Notes: a model not told the origin generated them from the letters alone. Numbered from the stretch's first letter, positions 9,175-16,484 are shown. The stretch: DNA of 35,331 nt from Gammaproteobacteria bacterium (GCA_021773275.1 JAJFKJ010000024.1:1-35331); one strand, 5' to 3'. A program made the numbers and translations.

Positions 9175-9403
9175 TAATGTATTCGCACAAAACATCAGTG
9201 ATGCTGAGGCAGAATCAGTAGATTCACAAACGCGGGCTTTTTTATATGACAATGAACCAGAGCTGGTGCCAGAGGGTGACCCTGGCCAAGATCTATGCGA
9301 TCCCAACAACCCAAGCAGTGATAACTGCAATCTTTTTCAAATACAAGATGGCAAGCCGCAGAGTGCATTTCAAAAGCCAGTAGCCACAGATAAAAGCCCT
9401 TAG
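9122..9403 (+). CDS. Small exported protein of unknown function
   Basis: The family is not recognised. From the ATG at 9122 it is 93 residues, starting with a clear signal peptide: MLKK, then a hydrophobic stretch to about residue 19, and a plausible signal-peptidase site after VFA. The rest is acidic and low in complexity, with two cysteines in a DLCDPNN...DNCN segment. The start lies inside the end of dam (about 50 nt overlap) behind a GGAAG, so it is probably expressed with dam. An ATG 18 bases upstream would put charged residues before the signal peptide and is less likely. Its stop overlaps the stop of the convergent gene. Confidence 0.6.
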   Translation: MLKKFWLYLSLVILLVTNNVFAQNISDAEAESVDSQTRAFLYDNEPELVPEGDPGQDLCDPNNPSSDNCNLFQIQDGKPQSAFQKPVATDKSP

Positions 9404-9413
9404 CGAGGCTTTT
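9392..9413. terminator. Bidirectional hairpin terminator embedded in two overlapping stop codons
   Basis: AAAAGCC (9392-9398) pairs with GGCTTTT (9407-9413) around an 8-nt loop. The loop contains TTAG: TAG (9401-9403) ends the plus-strand small protein and the complement of TTA (9400-9402) ends the minus-strand 832-residue protein. The stem is flanked by T residues on either strand, the usual intrinsic-terminator form in both directions. Confidence 0.7.
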
Positions 9414-11898
9414 TAGGGTGTGTCTTTTTTTCTGCGTTGCGAAACTCAGACCAAAGCGGATCTTTTGCAGTAGCAGAAAGCTCACTCAGCAGTAGTTTAC
9501 AGCTATTAGGCTGGGATAGTTGTCTAGAAAACAAGGTGCCAGCATTAATTTGGTCAGTAGTGATTTTGTCAAATAAGCTGGGAACTGCTTTTGCAAAATC
9601 CATTGTACCTACATTAATAATATTTTTATCAAAATTGCGTTCAAGCATAAGTTTTGTGACGGAAGCTTGCCAACAGAATTGATTTCCCAGTAACAACAAT
9701 CTTGATAGCGACTTATTGTCCTGATGGCTGTTTTGTTTCTCATATGCGTTGAGCAACTGAAAAAATGTATTTTGCATTTCATTAATAATCTCGATTTCAT
9801 TTTCAATACGTGGAAAATACACATTACGATTATTATTTCTCACAAGTGAGTCTTGTATGTAATTGTCACTACAGGCTTCAATCATCACCAATAAGTCTAT
9901 GCAAATCCTGTTTGGGTCAGCTTTTGTTTCATTTTTATAGTAGGTAATCAACCATCTTCGGAGCTTCCAAAAAGCGTTCCCAGCATTCTCGCTGCCGAAA
10001 ATATTTGTTATATACGTTTCATTAATTTGGCCGCCGGCATATTCAATTTGGCAAGATAAACTTAAAGCTTGCGCGTAATGGATGGAATGGTCACGATCAT
10101 TCTTTGCAGCGGGCAAACCATCAATAACAGTTTTTTCAAATTCTCCAAATAACTTGATAACTTCTGGGGGGGAGTATTTGTAATGCATCATGCCAGCACT
10201 TGCGCCGAAAACTGCACCCAAGCCAATATAGGCTAGAAAGCTTGGGTTGTATTCCCTTTCGCCATCTTGTTCGTTTGTTCCTCGCATGCAAAAATTGCAA
10301 AAAGCTACCAAAAATGAACCGGCAAGAACACCAATGCCAGCAGCTCTGCGCAACATGCCTGATTTAAGTGTTGATACGGCTTCAGAGTCGGGTGTATTTT
10401 TTAGTCGTTCACCATTTGCTCTAAGCAGCGCGGTTGTGACTTGCCTGGCAGGGAAGTATTGTTGCTTTGCTAAAAAATTAACTACAGAAGTAGTTAATTT
10501 TACAACGTTTTCTTTCGTGTGCGTGGTTGATTCACTGCTACTGCCGCTGCCTGCGTTAGATGAACGTTGTGAACATGTTGTTGAACTTAATGCGGGCGAG
10601 AAAGGCATTTCTTCAGGTAAGTTTGGTGCAGCACTATTGAGCAAGTTAAAAAGTCTTTTTCCTCGATAGCATTGGCGAAGATCGTTACAATAATAATCTG
10701 CTGCCATCCTTAGCTCGGCTGCGGATACGCTTGCCGTGTTGCCTCGTGATGCGTCCAATATGCTTCTAAACTCAATCGACAGCTGTTCTCTAGTGCGATC
10801 AACGCTCATCGACTTATTTTCTGGGCTTTCAAGCTTTTCTTTAATTCTTGATATGTATGCTGAAATTGATTCACGAGGATGTTTTTTCACAAAGCTATAA
10901 GCCTCTACTTTATTTTTATCACCAGGTATCGGCTTTGGTTTTTCAGCAGGCGCTACTTGCTTCGAAACTTTTTCGCTTAAGTCTGGTAGAGGCGTAGTCA
11001 ATAACGTTAGCACATCGACATAGCCGGTGTGCAGAATAGCAAATATTTCAGCCAGTCTTTGTGCTTTGTACCTATCCCCACCGTTCTTTTTCTCCATTAA
11101 CCGCATTTTATTTGTATAAGCGCCATTAACGTAAGCAAGAAAATCTTGATCTTGAAAGTATGTTTTGAATAGCTCCCTATCTTCTTTGCTTAAAATAAAG
11201 CCCACACATTTGTATTTAATATGTGACCTAATCAAATGCAGTAGCTTGTAAAGATGTTTGTATGCACCTGGTTTTTTATTATCGTGGTTTAATTCATTAA
11301 CCTGCGCCTCTTTTAATGTTTCTTGTACTATGGATTCTAGCTCAGGGGTATATATTTTTTTATTTTTAAAATGTTCGTAGCAAACTTCATCTCTAAATGC
11401 GAGCGTTCCGTCTTGTAAGTTAAGCCTGACATGATAGCTCGATAGCAAATGCTCAACTGCTGGCGTTTCTTGCATTGTGACATCAACATTGTCACCAGCT
11501 TCAAATTGCAAATAGGGAAGCGTTTGTGCTGTTGTCCCGTATACACCGGTCAACCTGTGTTGTATGCCTCTAAATGGACCTTCAAATGCAGGATCGGCGA
11601 CAGACAAAATCTTTAGTGCATCGCATAGCTGCACATCAAAATCGACATGTGTAAAAAATTCAGCTAGGCGATCTTCAGACCCGGCAGAAAACTGCTTTAA
11701 GGCTTGGTATGCGGCAAAAGAGCCAATAAGGTCTACACGTATATTCCAGTGGCTGCGCAAATGCGCAAAACTGACAGCACCTAAATTTTTAACTTGTCGC
11801 AATTTGTCAGCGGTAGCAGGGGGCAGGGTACTGAACATTGCGTCAAGATTGACCTTAATGTCATCAACAATATAAATGCTATTGTTCGTGCCGCCCAT
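9400..11898 (-). CDS. Large unknown protein with diverged poly(A)-polymerase/CCA-adding-like head and a central membrane hairpin
   Basis: No characterised family is recognised with confidence. From the ATG at 11898 (preferred over a TTG at 11910) it has 832 residues. Counting from the TTG, 60-270 resembles the nucleotidyltransferase head of PcnB/class II CCA enzymes. The matching parts are GSF (63-65), VDFDV (89-93) as the DxD metal pair, RLTG (119-122), a strand with D143, and YKHLYKLLHLIRSHI matching the usual LLRAIRFAA helix. The RRD nucleotide-binding motif is not conserved (SSYHV instead). After a proline/lysine linker and a serine-rich tract come two hydrophobic segments (about 517-540 and 555-575), then a helical C-terminal region with a basic tail. 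Function is unknown; the large modular layout could suit a secreted effector. Confidence 0.7.
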   Translation of the reverse strand: MGGTNNSIYIVDDIKVNLDAMFSTLPPATADKLRQVKNLGAVSFAHLRSHWNIRVDLIGSFAAYQALKQFSAGSEDRLAEFFTHVDFDVQLCDALKILSVADPAFEGPFRGIQHRLTGVYGTTAQTLPYLQFEAGDNVDVTMQETPAVEHLLSSYHVRLNLQDGTLAFRDEVCYEHFKNKKIYTPELESIVQETLKEAQVNELNHDNKKPGAYKHLYKLLHLIRSHIKYKCVGFILSKEDRELFKTYFQDQDFLAYVNGAYTNKMRLMEKKNGGDRYKAQRLAEIFAILHTGYVDVLTLLTTPLPDLSEKVSKQVAPAEKPKPIPGDKNKVEAYSFVKKHPRESISAYISRIKEKLESPENKSMSVDRTREQLSIEFRSILDASRGNTASVSAAELRMAADYYCNDLRQCYRGKRLFNLLNSAAPNLPEEMPFSPALSSTTCSQRSSNAGSGSSSESTTHTKENVVKLTTSVVNFLAKQQYFPARQVTTALLRANGERLKNTPDSEAVSTLKSGMLRRAAGIGVLAGSFLVAFCNFCMRGTNEQDGEREYNPSFLAYIGLGAVFGASAGMMHYKYSPPEVIKLFGEFEKTVIDGLPAAKNDRDHSIHYAQALSLSCQIEYAGGQINETYITNIFGSENAGNAFWKLRRWLITYYKNETKADPNRICIDLLVMIEACSDNYIQDSLVRNNNRNVYFPRIENEIEIINEMQNTFFQLLNAYEKQNSHQDNKSLSRLLLLGNQFCWQASVTKLMLERNFDKNIINVGTMDFAKAVPSLFDKITTDQINAGTLFSRQLSQPNSCKLLLSELSATAKDPLWSEFRNAEKKTHPKKPR

Positions 11899-11925
11899 AT
11901 TAAATCTCAATGCCCAAAAGTCAGA

Positions 11926-11955
11926 ATTTTAACATATTTTACTTGATGTTATCAA
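11926..11955 (-). promoter_or_regulatory. Candidate sigma70 promoter of the large unknown gene
   Basis: On the minus strand, TTGATA (11950-11955) and TAAAAT (11926-11931) are separated by 18 bp. The predicted start of transcription is about 20 nt before the ATG at 11898. A perfect 7-bp inverted repeat covers the -35. Confidence 0.5.
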
Positions 11956-11957
11956 GT
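11941..11957. promoter_or_regulatory. Palindromic candidate operator over the -35
   Basis: ACTTGAT, a GTT spacer and ATCAAGT form a perfect inverted repeat. It overlaps the -35 of the unknown gene at 9400-11898 and lies about 25 bp upstream of the tRNA-Ser -35. It resembles an FNR/CRP-type half-site pair but has a 3-bp rather than 4-bp spacer, so the regulator is not named. Confidence 0.4.
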
Positions 11958-11981
11958 TGGAAGGTAGGTTTAGTTTTCTTA

Positions 11982-12009
11982 TTGCCATGCTGAGCGGCTA
12001 CCGTATAAT
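11982..12009 (+). promoter_or_regulatory. tRNA-Ser promoter
   Basis: TTGCCA (11982-11987), 16 bp, then a consensus TATAAT (12004-12009). The expected start point is a few bases before the mature tRNA 5' end at 12019. Confidence 0.75.
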
Positions 12010-12018
12010 GGCTGGGCC

Positions 12019-12109
12019 GGAGAGGTGGCCGAGTGGCTGAAGGCGCACGCCTGGAAAGTGTGTATACGGTAACCCCGTATCGAGGGTTCGAATCCCTCTC
12101 TCTCCGCCA
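12019..12109 (+). tRNA. serX: tRNA-Ser (anticodon GGA)
   Basis: A 91-nt class II tRNA with encoded CCA. The acceptor GGAGAGG pairs with TCTCTCC, followed by discriminator G. The D-arm is GTGGCCGAGTGGCTGAAGG, and the anticodon loop CTGGAAA gives GGA for UCC/UCU codons. A long variable arm (GTATACGG...CCGTAT) marks it as serine-type. The T-arm is GAGGG-TTCGAAT-CCCTC. The CA of the 3' CCA is also the first part of a 19-bp perfect inverted repeat that follows at once. The symbol is generic. Confidence 0.97.
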
Positions 12110-12148
12110 GTTTTATCGAGGCAGGCAAAGCCTGCCTCGATAAAACTG
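12108..12148. repeat. 19-bp perfect hairpin joined to the tRNA-Ser 3' end
   Basis: Bases 12108-12126 and 12130-12148 are exact reverse complements with an AAA loop. The left arm starts inside the encoded CCA. There is no T-tract, so it is not a classical terminator, although the stem is very stable. The following GAGGGGTTCGAACCC (12151-12165) resembles the tRNA T-arm, so part of the tRNA 3' end may have been duplicated in inverted form. Confidence 0.8.
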
Positions 12149-12162
12149 ACGAGGGGTTCGAA

Positions 12163-12223
12163 CCCGAGATAATATATCAGCTGGGGTGAGCGCCATGGAT
12201 GGCGCGAATCAATCCCTCTCGGG
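12163..12223. repeat. Nested inverted repeat
   Basis: CCCGAGA (12163-12169) pairs with TCTCGGG (12217-12223), enclosing the hairpin GCGCCA-TGGA-TGGCGC (12190-12205). It has no coding content and belongs to the string of stem-loops between tRNA-Ser and glyS. Confidence 0.55.
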
Positions 12224-12258
12224 AAGTGTTTGTGCCCTCGATATGTGTGATTTTCCAG

Positions 12259-12339
12259 TGTCAGAGCCGCGCGCCTTAGCAAGCGGGCCCATGCAAGATT
12301 GAAAGACTGGCCCGCTCCATTACGGTCGCGGCTCTGACA
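12259..12339. repeat. 81-bp nested palindrome with TCAGAGCCGCG ends (REP-like)
   Basis: TGTCAGAGCCGCG (12259-12271) is the exact complement of 12327-12339, and AGCGGGCC (12282-12289) of 12309-12316. The right half read on the minus strand (TCAGAGCCGCGACC...GAGCGG) matches 32853-32878 at most positions, so it is a dispersed element. It lies 53 bp before the glyS ATG; a role as RNA leader is possible but unproven. Confidence 0.7.
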
Positions 12340-12391
12340 GCAAATTATGCTACAATACCGGCATTCAAGTACTTACAGCACAGGGGTCCTC

Positions 12392-13780
12392 ATGCCAGCA
12401 ACATCCATGGAACAGCTCGTAGCGCTATGTAAGCGTCGTGGCTTCATATTCGGTTCTAGCAGCATCTATGGCGGTCTGCAGGGCTTTTACGACTATGGGC
12501 CCATGGGTGTCGAGCTCAAGAATCAGCTCAAGAACACCTGGTGGAAGGACATGGTCTATGCCCGGGATGATATCGAGGGTATCGATACCAACCTCATCAC
12601 AAACCGGGTAGTATTACAGCATTCTGGCCACGAAGACACCTTTACCGACCCAATGATCGATTGTCGTGCCTGCAAGGCCCGTATTCGGGCTGATTTTATC
12701 GAAAATGCCAAATGCATCGCTTGTGGCAGTGAAGACCTAACCGAGCCCCGGCCGTTTAACCTGATGTTCCGTACACAGGTAGGCCCAGTGGTGGATGATG
12801 AAGCCTTGGCTTATCTACGCCCAGAAACAGCACAGGGTATTTTCACAAACTTCAAAAATGTGATGGACTCTACTGTGCCGAAGCTACCTTTTGGTATTGC
12901 GCAAATGGGTAAAGCATTCCGCAATGAAATCACGCCGCGTAATTTTATTTTCCGGGTGCGTGAATTTGAACAAATGGAAGTAGAGTTTTTTGTAAAACCA
13001 GGTGAAGATGATAAGTGGCATGATTATTGGGTACAGCAACGTCACGATTGGTGGTTGAAGCAAGGCCTGAGCAAAGACAATTTAGTATTAGAAGCGCAAG
13101 ATAAAGATGAGCTGGCACATTATTCAAAAGCAACCGTTGATATCTGCTATCGTTTCCCACATGGTTTGGAAGAACTCGAAGGTGTTGCTAATCGTACGGA
13201 TTATGATTTAGGTTCGCACACCAAAAACCAAGATGAGTTTGGCATCACTGCGAAAGTGTTACCCAATACTGACAGCACGGCAAAACTCGCCGTACAAGAT
13301 ATCGACACTAAAAAATGGTTTGTGCCTTATGTAATTGAACCTTCTGCTGGCGTTGATCGGGGTGTTTTGGCTGTTTTAGCAGAAGCTTATACCGAAGAAA
13401 CCCTAGAGAATGGCGAAACCCGCACTGTTTTAAAATTAAAACCACATTTATCGCCAATCAAAGTTGCCGTGATACCTTTAGCAAAAAATAAACCAGAACT
13501 TGTTGCACTCGCAAAAGAAATTACGCAAATATTACGTGGCAGTATTGCAGGCCGTGTGGTATTAGAAAATTCTGGCAACATTGGTAAAAATTATCGTCGT
13601 CATGATGAAATTGGTACGCCGGTTTGCATTACGGTTGATTTTGATACCATCGCTGCCGCCGACAGCAAGCCAGAATTTAAAGACACCGTGACTGTGCGCG
13701 ATCGCGACACACTTAAGCAAGACCGCGTCGCTATTGACGAGTTGCCAAATTACCTACGCGAAAAATATTTTATTTATTAA
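12392..13780 (+). CDS. glyQS: Glycyl-tRNA synthetase, single-chain alpha2 type
   Basis: Charges tRNA-Gly with glycine in the cytoplasm. This is the homodimeric class IIa form: it opens with [15 protein letters not shown] and [12 protein letters not shown] (about 6-37), carries a zinc knuckle with Cys at about 91, 94, 108 and 111, RPETAQG (about 143-149), motif 2 [19 protein letters not shown] (about 177-195) and a C-terminal anticodon-binding domain (from about 360). Length is 462 residues. The ATG at 12392 is chosen for its AGGGG ribosome site; an ATG 45 bases upstream has none. Most gammaproteobacteria use the unrelated alpha2-beta2 enzyme (GlyQ plus GlyS), so this type is unusual. Confidence 0.96.
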   Translation: MPATSMEQLVALCKRRGFIFGSSSIYGGLQGFYDYGPMGVELKNQLKNTWWKDMVYARDDIEGIDTNLITNRVVLQHSGHEDTFTDPMIDCRACKARIRADFIENAKCIACGSEDLTEPRPFNLMFRTQVGPVVDDEALAYLRPETAQGIFTNFKNVMDSTVPKLPFGIAQMGKAFRNEITPRNFIFRVREFEQMEVEFFVKPGEDDKWHDYWVQQRHDWWLKQGLSKDNLVLEAQDKDELAHYSKATVDICYRFPHGLEELEGVANRTDYDLGSHTKNQDEFGITAKVLPNTDSTAKLAVQDIDTKKWFVPYVIEPSAGVDRGVLAVLAEAYTEETLENGETRTVLKLKPHLSPIKVAVIPLAKNKPELVALAKEITQILRGSIAGRVVLENSGNIGKNYRRHDEIGTPVCITVDFDTIAAADSKPEFKDTVTVRDRDTLKQDRVAIDELPNYLREKYFIY

Positions 13781-13795
13781 ATATTTTATTTAAAT

Positions 13796-13824
13796 TTGTA
13801 ACATACTGATATTTAGGCTATGAT
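13796..13824 (+). promoter_or_regulatory. Promoter of the potassium-channel gene
   Basis: TTGTAA (13796-13801), 17 bp, then TATGAT (13819-13824), about 40 bp before the channel ATG. It gives that gene its own promoter downstream of glyQS. Confidence 0.55.
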
Positions 13825-13865
13825 TCATACCGAAAGGGAATATCTGCACAAGGACGTGTACTTCA

Positions 13866-14549
13866 ATGGCTCATAAGTTTACCTGGCCAAGATTCAGTTT
13901 TATTACTTTTCTTATTGCCCTGTTAGCGATGTTAATCGCTGCGCCCATTCTCGAAGCCTATGACCCCGTCAACGATGTCATGCGCGCGTTTATTACTTTA
14001 TTCTTAGTGATCTCGGTATACATGCTGAGCCATAAGCGCAAACTATTTATTATTTCCATTGCTTTAGCGCTCCCAACTTTAGTATTGAACTGGAGTTCAG
14101 TTATTTCTGGCGATATTGTTTTACAAAACTTATCGCTGCTTTTTAATATTATCTTTTTTGGTTTTGTTTCTTGTGTTATTTTGACCAGCTTATTTCGCGC
14201 ACGTGAAGTTAATATAAACATCATTTTTGCCGCCATCTCTTTGTATTTTTTAATTGGCTTAGAGTGGGGTTATGTATTTGCCATGCTTGAGCTAAACCAT
14301 GCGGGCTCACTCATGACCAGCGTATTGGCATTGCAGCAAGATCTCGCCTTGACGGATATTGACGCCGATCTTTTAAATTATATTTATTTCAGCCTCGTAA
14401 CCTTAACCACATTGGGTTATGGTGATATTATCCCGGTCAGCCCACTGGCACGCTCTTTTGCCAGTATTGAGGCGGTCATGGGGCAGATGTACCTGACTGT
14501 ATTAGTGGCCCGTTTGGTAGGGGTGTATATCTCTGAGAAATGGACCTAG
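13866..14549 (+). CDS. Six-helix potassium channel protein
   Basis: An inner-membrane ion channel of the voltage-gated-like superfamily. About six hydrophobic helices are visible (about 11-30, 38-56, 59-78, 88-110, 117-142, 195-220), with a pore loop between the last two holding the selectivity filter TTLGYGD (about 181-187), the K+ signature. No arginine-rich S4 helix is seen, so voltage gating is doubtful, and there is no C-terminal RCK or cyclic-nucleotide domain in its 227 residues. It stands alone between glyQS and the SRP RNA gene. Confidence 0.88.
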   Translation: MAHKFTWPRFSFITFLIALLAMLIAAPILEAYDPVNDVMRAFITLFLVISVYMLSHKRKLFIISIALALPTLVLNWSSVISGDIVLQNLSLLFNIIFFGFVSCVILTSLFRAREVNINIIFAAISLYFLIGLEWGYVFAMLELNHAGSLMTSVLALQQDLALTDIDADLLNYIYFSLVTLTTLGYGDIIPVSPLARSFASIEAVMGQMYLTVLVARLVGVYISEKWT

Positions 14550-14569
14550 TCTGAGGCATCTGTTACAAT
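14541..14569 (+). promoter_or_regulatory. SRP RNA promoter
   Basis: TGGACC (14541-14546), 17 bp, then TACAAT (14564-14569). It overlaps the end of the channel gene and predicts a start at about 14576, the 5' end of the SRP RNA. Confidence 0.55.
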
Positions 14570-14574
14570 GGCTC

Positions 14575-14682
14575 TGTCTCTTTTCGTCCCCTTGCGACGA
14601 TAAACTGCAAACCCCGTCAGACCCGGAAGGGAGCAGCGGTAGTGGTGGACTCGGGCTCGAGGTGTGGCGGAAAGGGGCACTT
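14575..14682 (+). ncRNA. ffs: 4.5S signal recognition particle RNA
   Basis: The conserved SRP helix-8 core GTCAGACCCGGAAGGGAGCAGC is spread over about 14616-14640: asymmetric loop, GGAA tetraloop, then the AGCAGC side. Outer arms pair approximately, with GTCTCTTTTCGTCC near 14575-14590 opposite GGCGGAAAGGGGCAC near 14667-14680. The length of about 105 nt matches the bacterial small form, which binds Ffh to target nascent membrane proteins. The ends are estimates. Its place upstream of dnaX is usual in gammaproteobacteria. Confidence 0.92.
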
Positions 14683-14803
14683 TGAACTGATTGAAAACAC
14701 GCCTAGCTGTGTTGAAAGTTTTCTCGAAATGCTCACATGCGTCATGTATGCTCCGCTTTCTCAAAAACTTTCGCCTTGCTAGACATGTTTTCAATCGCTC
14801 AAA
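14681..14803. repeat. Long imperfect inverted repeat between ffs and dnaX (MITE-like)
   Basis: The left arm 14681-14739 and right arm 14743-14803 are roughly 60-nt imperfect reverse complements around a 3-nt centre. Shared blocks are TTTGA, GATTGAAAACA, CTAGC, GAAAGTTTT and ACATG. Transcribed, it folds into one long hairpin, which could shield the SRP RNA 3' end or terminate transcription. As DNA it has the size and shape of a non-autonomous miniature element. No target-site duplication was recognised. Confidence 0.7.
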
Positions 14804-14830
14804 GGATGCTGACCAAGGAGAGGAATGTAA

Positions 14831-16447
14831 ATGAACTCACAAGTTACTGCTCGCAAGTGGCGCCCCAAAACTTTCGAAGCCATGGTTGGCCAGCAGCATG
14901 TGCTTAAGGCATTAATACATGCCCTAGAAACACAAAAATTACACCATGCTTATTTGTTTACCGGCACACGCGGTGTTGGTAAAACCACGATTGCTCGGAT
15001 CTTGGCAAAATGTTTGAACTGTGAACAAGGCATCACGGCACAACCTTGTGGGGTATGCTCAGCTTGCCAAGCCATCGATGCCGGGTGTTTTATTGACTTA
15101 ATCGAAGTCGATGCGGCTTCGCGCACTAAAGTAGAAGACACGCGTGAACTACTTGATAACGTGCAATACCTACCGACCCAAGGTCGTTTTAAAATTTACC
15201 TCATCGATGAGGTGCATATGCTTTCTACTCACAGCTTTAATGCGCTTTTAAAAACGCTGGAAGAACCGCCCGAGCATGTGAAATTTTTATTAGCAACCAC
15301 GGATCCACAAAAACTGCCGGTTACCGTATTATCGCGTTGCCTACAGTTTCATTTAAAACATTTAACACAAGAAGATATAGCGCAACAATTGCAACATATT
15401 TTGACAAGCGAAGCCATTTCTTTTGAGGCCGAAGCAACCATGTTGTTGGCTGATGCCGCAAAAGGAAGTATGCGTGATGCTTTAAGTTTGATGGACCAAG
15501 CCGTCGCATTTGGTGGTGGCAGTTTGCAAGAGGCACAAGTGCGCGAGATGCTGGGTAATATTGACCCTCGCGTTGTGCAGGCTGTGCTAACGGCATTGCA
15601 AGCAAAAGACGGTGATGCCTTGTTAGCAGTAACAGAAGCTGTTGCACAAGAAACAGGCAACTTTGCACAAGCACTTGCGGCGCTTATTCAAGCCTTGCAT
15701 GATATTGCTGTATTGCAAACAGTTGCAAGCGATGCCCTACAATCTGCGCCACGTTTTGCGTCTGCTGCGCCGTTTACATCGCAGTTCACACCCGAAGATA
15801 TTCAATTATTTTATCAAATCGTTTTGCAAGGTCGTCGTGATTTACCTTGGGCAGCAAGTGAGCGCAGCGGTTTTGAAATGACATTATTACGGATGCTTGC
15901 ATTTCAGCCCGTAAGCAGTGTAACGACACCGGCGCCTGTTAAAAAACCACAAGTACAAGCTGAGCCTACGCCCAAGCCCGCGCCCAAGCCTGTAGCAGAG
16001 CCAGAAATGTTCGATGCACCTGAAGAAGCGGTTTGGCATGCAAAGATGGAGCCGCCTCCACCTGCAACTGATAACATTAACTGGGGCGAATTATTGCCGC
16101 AGCTTAAGCTGACGGGTATGGCTGCAACTTTGGCGTCGCACTGTGCTGTTAAAAAATTCGATAATAAAGTGCTGTATTGCGTGTTGTCGCCTAGGCATGC
16201 ACCGCTGTACAGTGATGCCATTGCGCAACGCATTGCAGATGCGCTAAGTAAACACTTAAAACAAGACATTAAGCTCGATATCAAGATGCAAGAACAAGAT
16301 CAAGAGACCCCAGCGCAGCAACAGGCCAAAGAACAGGCTATTGCCTTGGATGGCGCAAAATCCCAGCTGCAGGATGACCCTACCGTAAAGGCGCTAGAAC
16401 AGGCATTTGATGCCAAATTAGATGAAAGTTCAGTGAAAACCCTGTAA
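14831..16447 (+). CDS. dnaX: DNA polymerase III subunit tau/gamma
   Basis: DnaX is the clamp-loader ATPase and replisome organiser. The AAA+ core has Walker A GTRGVGKT (about 45-52), zinc cysteines at about 64, 73, 76 and 79, Walker B LIDEVHML, and the LSRC sensor motif. A Pro/Lys-rich linker (about 370-390) separates it from a tau C-terminal domain for the polymerase and DnaB. The 538 residues are shorter than E. coli tau (643). AAGGAG lies 10 bases before the ATG. A run of six A at 15941-15946 in the linker could permit a -1 shift to a stop at 15993-15995. Confidence 0.96.
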   Translation: MNSQVTARKWRPKTFEAMVGQQHVLKALIHALETQKLHHAYLFTGTRGVGKTTIARILAKCLNCEQGITAQPCGVCSACQAIDAGCFIDLIEVDAASRTKVEDTRELLDNVQYLPTQGRFKIYLIDEVHMLSTHSFNALLKTLEEPPEHVKFLLATTDPQKLPVTVLSRCLQFHLKHLTQEDIAQQLQHILTSEAISFEAEATMLLADAAKGSMRDALSLMDQAVAFGGGSLQEAQVREMLGNIDPRVVQAVLTALQAKDGDALLAVTEAVAQETGNFAQALAALIQALHDIAVLQTVASDALQSAPRFASAAPFTSQFTPEDIQLFYQIVLQGRRDLPWAASERSGFEMTLLRMLAFQPVSSVTTPAPVKKPQVQAEPTPKPAPKPVAEPEMFDAPEEAVWHAKMEPPPPATDNINWGELLPQLKLTGMAATLASHCAVKKFDNKVLYCVLSPRHAPLYSDAIAQRIADALSKHLKQDIKLDIKMQEQDQETPAQQQAKEQAIALDGAKSQLQDDPTVKALEQAFDAKLDESSVKTL

Positions 16448-16484
16448 AATGGTCACAATGATGACTAAGTGAAGGAGAGGCATT

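Noticed and set aside
8347-9403. Dam plus small protein as a restriction-modification or defence module
   Set aside because: Dam has the normal orphan GATC-methylase sequence, and the neighbour is an exported protein with no nuclease motif.
9400-11898. Calling this gene (and 31090-32844) a Dot/Icm effector
   Set aside because: No secretion-system genes are in the window and C-terminal signals cannot be judged by eye; left as speculation.
11941-11957. FNR box (TTGAT-N4-ATCAA)
   Set aside because: The spacer is 3 bp, not 4; kept only as an unnamed palindrome.
11998-12282. Minus-strand 94-codon frame over tRNA-Ser
   Set aside because: It is the familiar false protein (with GGERGIRTLDTGLPYT-like text) translated from the antisense of a serine tRNA.
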